Source: Haliclona indistincta
Lineage: Eukaryota; Porifera; Demospongiae; Haplosclerida; Chalinidae
DNA: 64,000 bases
Reading direction: 5' to 3'
Assembly (NCBI GenBank): GCA_964017065.1
Contig: OZ024788.1
Coordinates: 12,294,845 to 12,358,844 of the forward strand
The notes under the pieces: generated by a model
Seen by the model: only the letters and a program-made list of their open reading frames with translations
Told to the model about the DNA's origin: nothing
Database searches by the model: none
In this document: one piece after another, positions 56,575 to 64,000 of the stretch
Layout of the letters: the number at the start of each line of letters is the position of its first letter
Numbering within the stretch: the first letter of the stretch is position 1
Translations under genes and position numbers: made by a program

Positions 56575-56712
56575 ACCCTCGGCGCATATGCGCGAGGGTT
56601 ACGGTACTTGCTTTGTCATTCGTTCGTTCGTTCATTCATTCATTCTGTCCAATGAGCTGCAGAGACCATCGCTCACTTCTGAAACTCGGTAAAGGTATGA
56701 ACAGGCTTAGCA
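56575..56712 (+). mobile_element. Short LINE-derived insertion with both ends, no body
   Basis: The hairpin CCCTCGGCGCATATGCGCGAGGG-like tip and (ATTC)n tract, the reverse complement of the LINE tail at 42178-42245, join directly to AGCTGCAGAGACCATCGCTC...GGTAAAGGTATGAA, which at 44095-44150 is the other end of the LINE. The join is near GTCCA. So this is an internally deleted, SINE-like derivative. Confidence 0.65.
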
Positions 56713-56739
56713 CAACAATAGAGAGATTAAGTTTTGCGT

Positions 56740-57019
56740 ACGTGGAGCGTACGTGTAACCTCTAACGCCTTGGAGGTCACGTGAGCGACTCGTTCCCGGT
56801 CTATCCCACGTGCTACACGTAGAATCTACACGTTGCTAGCCTGTGGCAGGGTGTCTACACGCTGGCTGTTTACCTGTGTCTACTACTTCACAATCCGAAC
56901 AGAAATCCACGTTTGGTAAGTATAAAACTGTACTATAGGACTTCGCCTTCATCTTTATTTGCCACAGGACGTCGGTATATTCAAACTGCGTGTGTGATTC
57001 CGAGTTGAATTTGGACATG
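56740..57019 (+). promoter_or_regulatory. Probable 5' region of the Myb/SANT-like gene
   Basis: This sequence ends GAATTTGGACATG just where the Gypsy element begins; the continuation CCTCAATTTCGC lies at 63185. It therefore was the leader and promoter of the gene now starting at 63182. It contains E-box-like CACGTG sites and CTACACGT/ACGTGT pairs (56785-56830). No TATA box is evident. Confidence 0.55.
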
Positions 57020-57233
57020 TGTAAACTAGTTCTTCCAAAAATACTCTCTTTCAAATCATCACACGCACATTTATATACAAACACACAGGAGGCCGTGCAA
57101 AACACAGCAACGAACAAACACAGAGGTCCATTATTCTACAACAATCACAATACATCAGTTCACAGGTTCAATCACAGTCACATACACCACAATACAGGAA
57201 CAGGACTAGACAGGTTTCGACGACACTGTTACA
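57020..57233 (-). repeat. 3' LTR of the intact Gypsy element
   Basis: 214 bp, identical by eye to 62967-63180. It lies directly downstream (minus strand) of the polypurine tract at about 57236-57250. Confidence 0.93.
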
Positions 57234-57272
57234 TACTCCCTCCTTTGGAGAAGCTCGTCCCGAGCGTTAACC

Positions 57273-60200
57273 CTACTTGCGAGGTCTTAGATCATAATGA
57301 TGAGTTGTCTGATGACGAGAGGAAGTGTTAGCATCGGATAAGTCACTAGCAGTATTTGGTTGAACTTCAAGTTCTTCAGCATCAGTGTCCGGTCGAACAA
57401 GTTTTTCGGTCCATTTGGGTGGGCGGCCTGGTCCTGATCTTTTCGATCCATACCAGAACGAACCAGCTGACAGGTCTGGAGGACAATGCTTCACTCTGGA
57501 TTGATGCACCTTGATCGGGTCATGCTGGGGATAATAAATCTTGGAGAGAATTATGTCAGGGTCATCAATGGAGATCACTCTGTAGGGACCATGCCACGGT
57601 ATTGATAACTTTCGCAAGCGTCCACTCTCATCTTGTGGGAAGCGTACAAACACCCAGTCTCCTAACTTGTAGCTCACAGGTTGTGAATGCTCGTCATACT
57701 GAGACTTGTATCGTTGTTGAGCTTCTCTGATACTCTGGCAGGCTATCTCTCTGGCTGAACTGAGAGAACGGATGAGCTCTTCACGATAGTCACAAACAGG
57801 AACTGCAGGAGAAACAGTAGTCGGAAGATAGGCTGCTTCAGTAGGAGAACGACAATCAACTCCGAAGAGAAGGAAAGATGGCTTCTCTCGAGTAGCTTCA
57901 TGTGGAGTATTGCGATACGCCCAAAGAACTCCAGATAGGTACTGGTCCCACTGGTTGCCATAGGTGGCAGCATGTTTCCTTAGCATGGATTTGAGGGTTC
58001 TATTGAATCGTTCGACCATTCCGTCACATTGAGGATGGTAGGAAGTAGTGTTCAGTTTCTTTGTACCGAGCATTTGACAAACATCCATCATGAGGTGTGA
58101 CAACAAGTTCGTACCGCGATCTGAGAGTAAGGCTTCTGGTACTCCAAATAGTGGGACAAGTTCTTCCACCAACAGTTTAACGATCCTCAAAGATTTCTGG
58201 TCAGGGACGGGGAATACAAGAGGCCACTTGGTCAAGAAATCTTGAAACACAACCACATGTTGATTGCCCCTCTTCGTCTTAGGAAGATCCATGATATCAA
58301 CTCCAACGATTTGAAAGGGACGGCCAACTGGAATAGGATGTAAAAAAGGGTGTTTGGAGTGACGAGGGTTAGAGACAAAGGCACACTGCGGGCAGTTTTG
58401 ACAATGATGATGTACGTCTGTGTACATTCCTTTCCACCACCAACTCCTTGCCATAGTCGAGTAGAGCCGCTGAGTAGAGAAATGACCTGCCATGGGTCCA
58501 CCGTGATATTCTCTGATAATACTCTCTCGAAGTTGAGGTGGCACCACTGCTCGCTTCCTGTTCCGTCGCTTAGGATCAACATAGTAGAGGACACCGTCCA
58601 TTACTGCAAACATCTGAGCTTCTGCAACCACTCGCTGAGCATCTCTAGAATCAGAAGGGACACGATCATCTTCAAGGTAGTTGAAGAGACTGCTGAGTTT
58701 GGGTTCCTTCATCTGCTCGTTTCTGAGATTGTCAGGAAGTTGAGGTTCTGTGGGAGGCAGTTGTAATAGCTCATCTACCATGATGTCTGCTAGCTCTTGT
58801 GATCCATCTTGTTGTGAAGTCACAGTAGCCACTTGAGTTTCGGTGTCTATTTCTTTCACTGGTGGAGGAAGGTAGGGATTTCTTGACAAAGCATCAGCAT
58901 TGGTATTCTGTTTGCCAGATCGATGACGAATCTCCACGCTCCTGATTCCTGAGCCGTAGATCTTTGTCCACCATCTCGCATGTTTCCCATTGAGGTGAGG
59001 AGCACCCAACGTAGCTTTCACTGCTGCATGATCAGTGTAGACCGTTACGTGGTGTCCATACAAGTAAGCACGAAAGTGTGTGAATGCCCATACAACAGCT
59101 AGAGTCTCCAGATCTGTGACGGCGTAGTTTGCTTCAGATTGAGATACAGCACGACTAGCGTAGGCAACAGGATGAAGTGTTCCATCGCTCTGCTCTTGGT
59201 TGAGAACAGCTCCGAGACCTCGGGCACTGGCATCTGTCTCTAGGATGAAATCTTTGTCAAAGTTAGGGTAACTGAGAACAGGATGGGACACAAGCTTATC
59301 TTTGAGTGATTGAAATGCATCTTGGCAAGCAGTATCCCAGACAAACTTTGCTCCTTTTCTGGTGAGACAATGGAGTGGTTGAGCAATAGTTGCAAATCCC
59401 TTGATGAATCTGCGATAGTACGATGCCAGTCCAACGAACTGTCTGAGCTCATGAAGAGAAGTCGGAACAGGGAAGTTGACAACAGCTTCTGTCTGAGACT
59501 GGTTTGGTAAAAGCCCATCAGGAGTGAGTAGATAGCCAAGGTATTCTACCTCCTTGCGGAACAGACGACACTTAGATGGTTTCAGCTTCAGACCAGCTTT
59601 CTGTAGTGCCTTGAACACTTGAGTGACATGTTCAACATGTTCCTGGAAGGAGGAAGAGAACACTAAAACATCATCCACATAAACAGATACAAATTTTCTC
59701 CCATCAACAGGATTCAGTTGTTGTAAGATCTTCTCCATCAATCGTTGAAAGACAGCTGGTGCATTCTTAAGTCCGAAAGGCATTACTTTGAACTCATAGA
59801 GACCTCCAATGGTAATAAACGCCGTCTTTTCCTGAGAAGATGGATCCATGGGGATTTGCCAGTAGCCAGAGGCTAAGTCGAGAGTGGAGAAGTATTTGGT
59901 AGTAGGACCAAGCTGATCGATGATGTCATCAACTCTTGGAAGAGGATAGGTATCAGTTTTAGTGATGGAATTCAGATGTCTATAGTCAATGCAAAATCGC
60001 AAGGTACCGTCTTTCTTTCTTACTAGAACAATCGGGCTTGACCAGGGGCTGTTTGAAGGCTGTATCACGTCCATTTCTTGCATCTTTTGCAGCTGCCGGG
60101 CCACTTCTTTTCTCACTCCAAAAGGCACTCGTCGCAGATGTTGCTTGCTTGGAGGTGCATCACCAGTGAAGATCTCCATCTCTACGAGATCCGTGTGTCC

Positions 60201-60653
60201 TCTCTCGTTCTCTTCTACAGCGAAAACACTGTGGTGTTCTTCAAGGCATTGATGGAGTTGCTTGTGCTCTGAAGTGGACAAAGAGATTTCTTCCTTATGG
60301 AGGAGAGAAAACAGTTCAGTCATACGATCTGAAGTGCTGATCTCACGAACAGCAGGTGACCTCGGAAGTGGAACAGCATGGTCAGCTGCCGGCTCAATCA
60401 CATCAGCGGATACAGCGATTGCTAGCTCATCTCCTTGCTGACACTTCTGTGGGGTCTTCCGAAGGTTACTAAGAACCACATGAGCAACTCCTTGGGAATC
60501 AGTCTTCACTAGAGCTGGAGACTCAAGGAGAGAGAGTAATTGAGAATCAGATTGAGAGGAAGATAAAGGCTCTAGTAATATACAGGTAGAGGGAAGCTGA
60601 GACTGTATGGTCACAACAGAACTACTGTGTGGGGCTAGATGGACTGTTTTCAC
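57273..60653 (-). CDS. Gypsy Pol: RT, RNase H, integrase
   Basis: 1126 codons, in the same frame as Gag and separated from it by one UAG and one sense codon; there is no ATG at its head (GTG at 60653), so it is probably made by readthrough. RT blocks: FCIDYRHLNSITKTDTYPLP, MPFGLKNAPAVFQR, VYVDDVLVFS (YVDD active site). RNase H: ILETDASARGLGAVL. HHCC finger: YHGGPMAGHF...CQNCPQC. Integrase: VGVDIMDLP, LLSDRGTNLL and MVERFNRTLK, then GPY/F (WHGPYRVI). The C-terminus has a basic, Thr/Ser-rich tail. All catalytic residues are present, so the enzyme is predicted functional. Confidence 0.93.
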   Translation of the reverse strand: MKTVHLAPHSSSVVTIQSQLPSTCILLEPLSSSQSDSQLLSLLESPALVKTDSQGVAHVVLSNLRKTPQKCQQGDELAIAVSADVIEPAADHAVPLPRSPAVREISTSDRMTELFSLLHKEEISLSTSEHKQLHQCLEEHHSVFAVEENERGHTDLVEMEIFTGDAPPSKQHLRRVPFGVRKEVARQLQKMQEMDVIQPSNSPWSSPIVLVRKKDGTLRFCIDYRHLNSITKTDTYPLPRVDDIIDQLGPTTKYFSTLDLASGYWQIPMDPSSQEKTAFITIGGLYEFKVMPFGLKNAPAVFQRLMEKILQQLNPVDGRKFVSVYVDDVLVFSSSFQEHVEHVTQVFKALQKAGLKLKPSKCRLFRKEVEYLGYLLTPDGLLPNQSQTEAVVNFPVPTSLHELRQFVGLASYYRRFIKGFATIAQPLHCLTRKGAKFVWDTACQDAFQSLKDKLVSHPVLSYPNFDKDFILETDASARGLGAVLNQEQSDGTLHPVAYASRAVSQSEANYAVTDLETLAVVWAFTHFRAYLYGHHVTVYTDHAAVKATLGAPHLNGKHARWWTKIYGSGIRSVEIRHRSGKQNTNADALSRNPYLPPPVKEIDTETQVATVTSQQDGSQELADIMVDELLQLPPTEPQLPDNLRNEQMKEPKLSSLFNYLEDDRVPSDSRDAQRVVAEAQMFAVMDGVLYYVDPKRRNRKRAVVPPQLRESIIREYHGGPMAGHFSTQRLYSTMARSWWWKGMYTDVHHHCQNCPQCAFVSNPRHSKHPFLHPIPVGRPFQIVGVDIMDLPKTKRGNQHVVVFQDFLTKWPLVFPVPDQKSLRIVKLLVEELVPLFGVPEALLSDRGTNLLSHLMMDVCQMLGTKKLNTTSYHPQCDGMVERFNRTLKSMLRKHAATYGNQWDQYLSGVLWAYRNTPHEATREKPSFLLFGVDCRSPTEAAYLPTTVSPAVPVCDYREELIRSLSSAREIACQSIREAQQRYKSQYDEHSQPVSYKLGDWVFVRFPQDESGRLRKLSIPWHGPYRVISIDDPDIILSKIYYPQHDPIKVHQSRVKHCPPDLSAGSFWYGSKRSGPGRPPKWTEKLVRPDTDAEELEVQPNTASDLSDANTSSRHQTTHHYDLRPRK

Positions 60654-60656
60654 TAG

Positions 60657-62888
60657 CTAGACTGTGCAGGATACCCTGGGAACCTTCGGCTCCTTCAGCT
60701 TCTTCGGCTTCTTCCTCTTCTTGCATCCCCTCCACACTTCGACATTAGGATGATATTTGACGATGCCCAGTTGTCGGCACACACCTTCCGACAACAGAAG
60801 CTGATCTTCAACATCCATCTTTATGTAGACCATCGTCTTCATCTCTTGTCGGTCAAAAGAAAGAGTTAGCTGCATGCGTCCATGAAGCTCAAACGGTCTG
60901 CCATCATAGCCATGTGGTGTCTTATCGGCAGGCTTAAAGTCTTTTTTCTTAAGTCTGGACACTGCTGCCACCTTCTTGAACAAGCGTGGTCCTATGATAG
61001 TGATATCAGCACCAGTGTCTACGAGACCATAAGCGGGTACACCCTCCACTTGTAGCGGAACACAGACAGTGTGGCTGCCCTGGTCTTTCACATCCACTTG
61101 GCAACACCGCTCCGGGTCCGACTCATCTGAAAAAAGAAAAGAAAGAGGATCAGTATGAGTAGAGGAAGAAGGTGGATCAGAATGGGCGGAGTCTGATGTG
61201 GGTGGTGCAGTGTTTTCCTGTCTGGAATGGACACCTCGATTCCTTGGTTTCTGGTGAGAACGCTTGCTCTCTGTAGGTGGTTTGAGACAGTTTTTGGCAA
61301 GATGTCCAGGGTCTCCACAGTTGTAGCATCGTCGAGGTCCAGGTGTTGGTTTACCAGGATTTGGTGCTGAAGGCTGAGGTAGTATTGGCGTTTTGGTTGG
61401 AGTTTTGAATTTGTATCCATTTGTATCCATTGGTCGAAAGCCTCTGCTATATTCTCTTCTCTTCTCCAGCTCAATCTGTCGCTTCTCTTCATTCTTCGCA
61501 GCCAGATTCAGTTCAGTATAGCTTTTTGCACCTGATACTGCTGGACTCTCGAGCAATCGGTACAGCAATCCCTCCTGCAATTGAGTAAATAGTATCATTG
61601 CTCTTGTCTCTCTCGACATGGCATCACGACCATACGCTAACTGGAAGGCACGCTCGATCCTTCTGATATAGTCAGCCACACTTTCAGACTTCTTCTGAGT
61701 TGCGTGTCGAAAATCTTGAGCTGCTAATGCTCTATCCCTGGGCTCCAAACGACTCTTCAATGACACCACTGCAGTGTCCCAGTCACTCTTCTCTTCTCTG
61801 GACAACAAGTTCCATTCCTGGAGAGCTCTACTGCGAAGATGTCCAGCCATCTGCATTAACAGTTCATCCCGACTCCATCCGTTCCACTCTCCCGCCCGCT
61901 CAAGCGTAGGAAGCCAATCATCCAGCAACTCTTCAGGATTTTCACCAGTGAATTGTTCTACTGGAGGCGCCTTTCCTCTGCGACGGTGAGTTGAGGTGGT
62001 TTGCTGTTCTCGCTGTTGTCCACCTATGCGGTCTGAGGTCTGACGTTCTCTCTGTCGTCTACCTGCGAAGTGAGAGGTATGCAACTGTGCATCTAGAGCA
62101 TTAGGAATAGACAATAGAGAACAAGAAGGAGAGAGAGAATATTCAGAGGGAGGAGGATACACAGAGTCTTGTGGGTCCTCTCTAGGTAACTGCAGGTTCC
62201 TAGAAGCAGCATGTTCTTCTGCATCTCGCACTCTGACTCTCTCCTGACTGGGATCACGAGTAGCTCCAGCCAGCTGTTGGTTCAGCTCCTCAATTATCTC
62301 GTCTTTCTCAGCAAGGGCGGAGTCAAGCTTCTGCACGCGGTCGCACATTTGCTTCCAAAGCTGCTTAACACGATCTCTTTCCATTTGTAACTCTGCCTGG
62401 TGAGAGTCGACAATAGTGTGAAGTTGACGCTGCAGCTCGTCCAGTTGAGCGTGTGTGTTCGTCAACTGTGAACGCATCTCCTCCAACTCTGAACTGGTGG
62501 CGCCGGACTCACGCGGACACTCCTCGGTAGTACCTGACTCCGCAAATACTCCCGCTTGGTCTACCAGGTAGAGTCGTAGATTCTGTGTGACTCGTCTGCT
62601 CTCCTGTACGAGCACTTGGACAAGACCTGGTTCTTTGCCAATGCTTATGAGATGGCCTTCGACGAGTTGGCGAGTCTCCTCGGCTCCAGCTCCAACAGGG
62701 AGGCCCAACGCTTCTGCCGTAAGCTTCAAATGTTGTCGCTTCAACCTGGCTGAGTTCAGTGAGTAGAGCTGTCCCTCGGGAAGCTCCGTCTTAGCTGACC
62801 TTTCAGCTCTCCATGGCGTCAACAGTTCTGAACGATGGATAGCTCCGTGAGCTCCACAGTGACCGCTGGACTCTGACCCCTCCGCCAT
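60657..62888 (-). CDS. Gypsy Gag-protease
   Basis: 743 codons from an ATG at 62888 (context GAGGATGGCGG). Order: N-terminal domain; coiled coil at about residues 130-215 (heptad-rich, LDELQRQLHTIVDSHQAEL); Gag capsid-like region from about 310 (FTGENPEELLDDWL, SVADYIRRIERAF); CCHC knuckle CYNCGDPGHLAKNC; retropepsin motif YGLVDTGADITIIGP near 650. The protease thus precedes the stop. The stop is UAG followed by CUA. Gag forms particles; the protease would cleave Gag and the readthrough Gag-Pol. Confidence 0.92.
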   Translation of the reverse strand: MAEGSESSGHCGAHGAIHRSELLTPWRAERSAKTELPEGQLYSLNSARLKRQHLKLTAEALGLPVGAGAEETRQLVEGHLISIGKEPGLVQVLVQESRRVTQNLRLYLVDQAGVFAESGTTEECPRESGATSSELEEMRSQLTNTHAQLDELQRQLHTIVDSHQAELQMERDRVKQLWKQMCDRVQKLDSALAEKDEIIEELNQQLAGATRDPSQERVRVRDAEEHAASRNLQLPREDPQDSVYPPPSEYSLSPSCSLLSIPNALDAQLHTSHFAGRRQRERQTSDRIGGQQREQQTTSTHRRRGKAPPVEQFTGENPEELLDDWLPTLERAGEWNGWSRDELLMQMAGHLRSRALQEWNLLSREEKSDWDTAVVSLKSRLEPRDRALAAQDFRHATQKKSESVADYIRRIERAFQLAYGRDAMSRETRAMILFTQLQEGLLYRLLESPAVSGAKSYTELNLAAKNEEKRQIELEKRREYSRGFRPMDTNGYKFKTPTKTPILPQPSAPNPGKPTPGPRRCYNCGDPGHLAKNCLKPPTESKRSHQKPRNRGVHSRQENTAPPTSDSAHSDPPSSSTHTDPLSFLFSDESDPERCCQVDVKDQGSHTVCVPLQVEGVPAYGLVDTGADITIIGPRLFKKVAAVSRLKKKDFKPADKTPHGYDGRPFELHGRMQLTLSFDRQEMKTMVYIKMDVEDQLLLSEGVCRQLGIVKYHPNVEVWRGCKKRKKPKKLKEPKVPRVSCTV

Positions 62889-62966
62889 CCTCGGGGCTTT
62901 GGGGCTCCTGGACAGTCACTGCTTCCACTCGTTCCTGAGAGTTTAGAGTCTCGGTTGAACCTCCAA

Positions 62967-63180
62967 TGTAAACTAGTTCTTCCAAAAATACTCTCTTTCA
63001 AATCATCACACGCACATTTATATACAAACACACAGGAGGCCGTGCAAAACACAGCAACGAACAAACACAGAGGTCCATTATTCTACAACAATCACAATAC
63101 ATCAGTTCACAGGTTCAATCACAGTCACATACACCACAATACAGGAACAGGACTAGACAGGTTTCGACGACACTGTTACA
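62967..63180 (-). repeat. 5' LTR of the intact Gypsy element
   Basis: This is the promoter-bearing LTR for the element, reading leftward. Its outer end abuts CATGCC, the start of the Myb/SANT-like gene on the opposite strand. No strong TATA box is seen apart from an ATATAAATG-like stretch (minus strand). Confidence 0.93.
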
Positions 63181-63181
63181 C

Positions 63182-64000
63182 ATGCCTCAATTTCGCTGGC
63201 CTGAGCTTAAGCACGATATATATCTAGCAAGAGAAGTTGTAGGGCGAAGGCCCTCGAAAGTCTCAGAGTGGGATGCTATAGCAACAGTGCTTAGTTCAAC
63301 TTTTGCTACTCCAGCCAAACCTGTTCATCTCAAAGGCAGAGGTTGCCGAGAAAGACTAGAGAGACTTGTGGAGAAGTTTAGGGCAGAAGATTCACAGTCA
63401 CTGAAGCGGTGAGTCCATACAACAAATGATTTCATTTTGTTTTGTGCGTGTATAGTTCTGGAACTGAGGAAGAGTATACAGAACTCACTCAACTTTTAGA
63501 GGATATATCTGTATACCAGAGAGATATGCAGGCTAGCATGCTTAAAGAGAAAGAGAACAAGAAACAAAAGGAACAAACCAGTAAGAAACTTGGTGAAGAT
63601 ATGCGATTATCTGCAATGAAGACTTTCTCTCGTAAGTATAATTTTTTACACTCTATTAGTAGTAACAGTAAATTATGTAGAGAGAAAGCGACGACAGCAG
63701 TTTGACAAAGATGACTTTGATGATCTACATCCGTTCAAGGATCCAGATGAATTCGTAGAATGTGACAAAGTTGCTCAGCCACTAGAAAAACGTAATTGTT
63801 AGGTGATACTATTTATAATGCTATTTTACTGTATTTGTTATAGGCAAAACAAACATAACACAACGAGGGTCAAAACTTTCGGCTTTAGAAATTCTAGGGC
63901 AAAAGTTTGAGAAGAAGTCAGAACTGAAGAAAGTTGAACTAGAGCTCAAAAAGAAGGAATTAGAGCTAAAGGAGATTCAAATCCAATATGAACATGAAGA
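63182..64000 (+). CDS. Myb/SANT-like DNA-binding protein, partial at right edge
   Basis: Exons: 63182-63408, 63456-63631, 63681-63791 and 63844-64000 (continuing), all GT-AG and in phase. The N-terminal 75 residues (FRWPELKHDIYLAREVVGRRPSKVSEWDAIA...GRGCRERLERLVEKF) fit a Myb/SANT-like (trihelix/MADF-type) DNA-binding domain. SGTEEEYTELTQLLEDI and a charged stretch follow, then a strong coiled coil (KKVELELKKKELELKEIQ). Such proteins are encoded by host gene families and by Harbinger-type transposons; I cannot tell which this is. The ATG lies inside the CATG target duplication of the Gypsy element. Confidence 0.75.

Larger units (their letters stand above)
57020..63180 (-). mobile_element. 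Intact Ty3/Gypsy LTR retrotransposon, 6161 bp
   Basis: The LTRs 57020-57233 and 62967-63180 (214 bp each, minus-strand ends TGTAACAGTG...AGTTTACA) look identical base for base. The flanks are CATG (57016-57019 and 63181-63184). A purine tract AAAGGAGGGA abuts the 3' LTR; the primer-binding-site candidate TTGGAGGTTCAACC follows the 5' LTR. Gag and Pol are open end to end. Identical LTRs and open frames point to very recent insertion. Confidence 0.95.

Noticed and set aside
58350..58766. Plus-strand ORF within the Gypsy Pol
   Set aside because: It is antisense to a fully open, motif-rich Pol frame and is a shadow of it.

Overview
The window is eukaryotic DNA from an early-branching animal, most likely a demosponge; that placement is inference. 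The grounds are short AT-rich introns with GT-AG borders, a death-domain ROCO-type GTPase with a paralogue, a NYN/zinc-finger protein, and a mixture of animal transposon superfamilies: Ty3/Gypsy, CR1/L2-like LINE, Tc1/mariner, Tigger/pogo-like, hAT, Mutator-like and Ginger-like. There is no operon structure, no CRISPR array and no rRNA. Host genes are few; most of the sequence is transposons, often nested several deep, with many ends that can be fixed to the base from terminal inverted repeats (TIRs) and target-site duplications (TSDs).

Layout. 1-1699 (minus): large exon of a ROCO-like GTPase running off the left edge. 1761-2964: hairpin-capped foldback element. 3-12 kb: MITEs, broken Gypsy fragments and an internally deleted transposon with a PHD finger. 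13.8-15.0 kb (minus): NYN-domain/CCCH zinc-finger exon. 16140-24816: a Ginger-like DNA transposon (TSD GCGG) whose many-exon gene encodes a Gypsy-type integrase and a Ulp1/SENP-like cysteine protease; other elements sit inside it. 25.5-27.2 kb (plus): exons of a probable single-pass membrane protein. 28.1-30.8 kb (minus): ROCO-like GTPase with a C-terminal death domain, followed by a second hairpin-capped element. 32.4-34.0 kb: deleted transposon keeping a SWIM-like start and a PHD end. 34.9-41.3 kb: Tigger-like MITE, then a frameshifted Gypsy element (TSD TAAGG) with an insertion in its 3' LTR. 42.2-44.2 kb (minus): LINE. 45.3-46.0 kb: nested MITEs. 48.2-49.7 kb: dead hAT with a nested mariner-type MITE. 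51.2-53.8 kb: Tc1-like element with two convergent genes. 53.9-55.3 kb: foldback element containing a Mutator-like element. 57020-63180 (minus): intact, apparently very young Gypsy element (TSD CATG) inserted exactly at the start codon of a Myb/SANT-like gene that continues to the right edge.

Strongest observations: (a) the complete integrase-plus-SUMO-protease Ginger-like transposon; (b) a hairpin-capped foldback family with a YY1-like promoter motif, arms of 149-223 bp that are perfect or nearly so, and evidence that the two arms change together; (c) the two-gene Tc1-like element; (d) the young Gypsy element with one in-frame UAG between gag and pol, sitting on a gene's ATG; (e) three unrelated deleted transposons that each keep a PHD finger. 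All boundaries were read by eye; no database search was possible.
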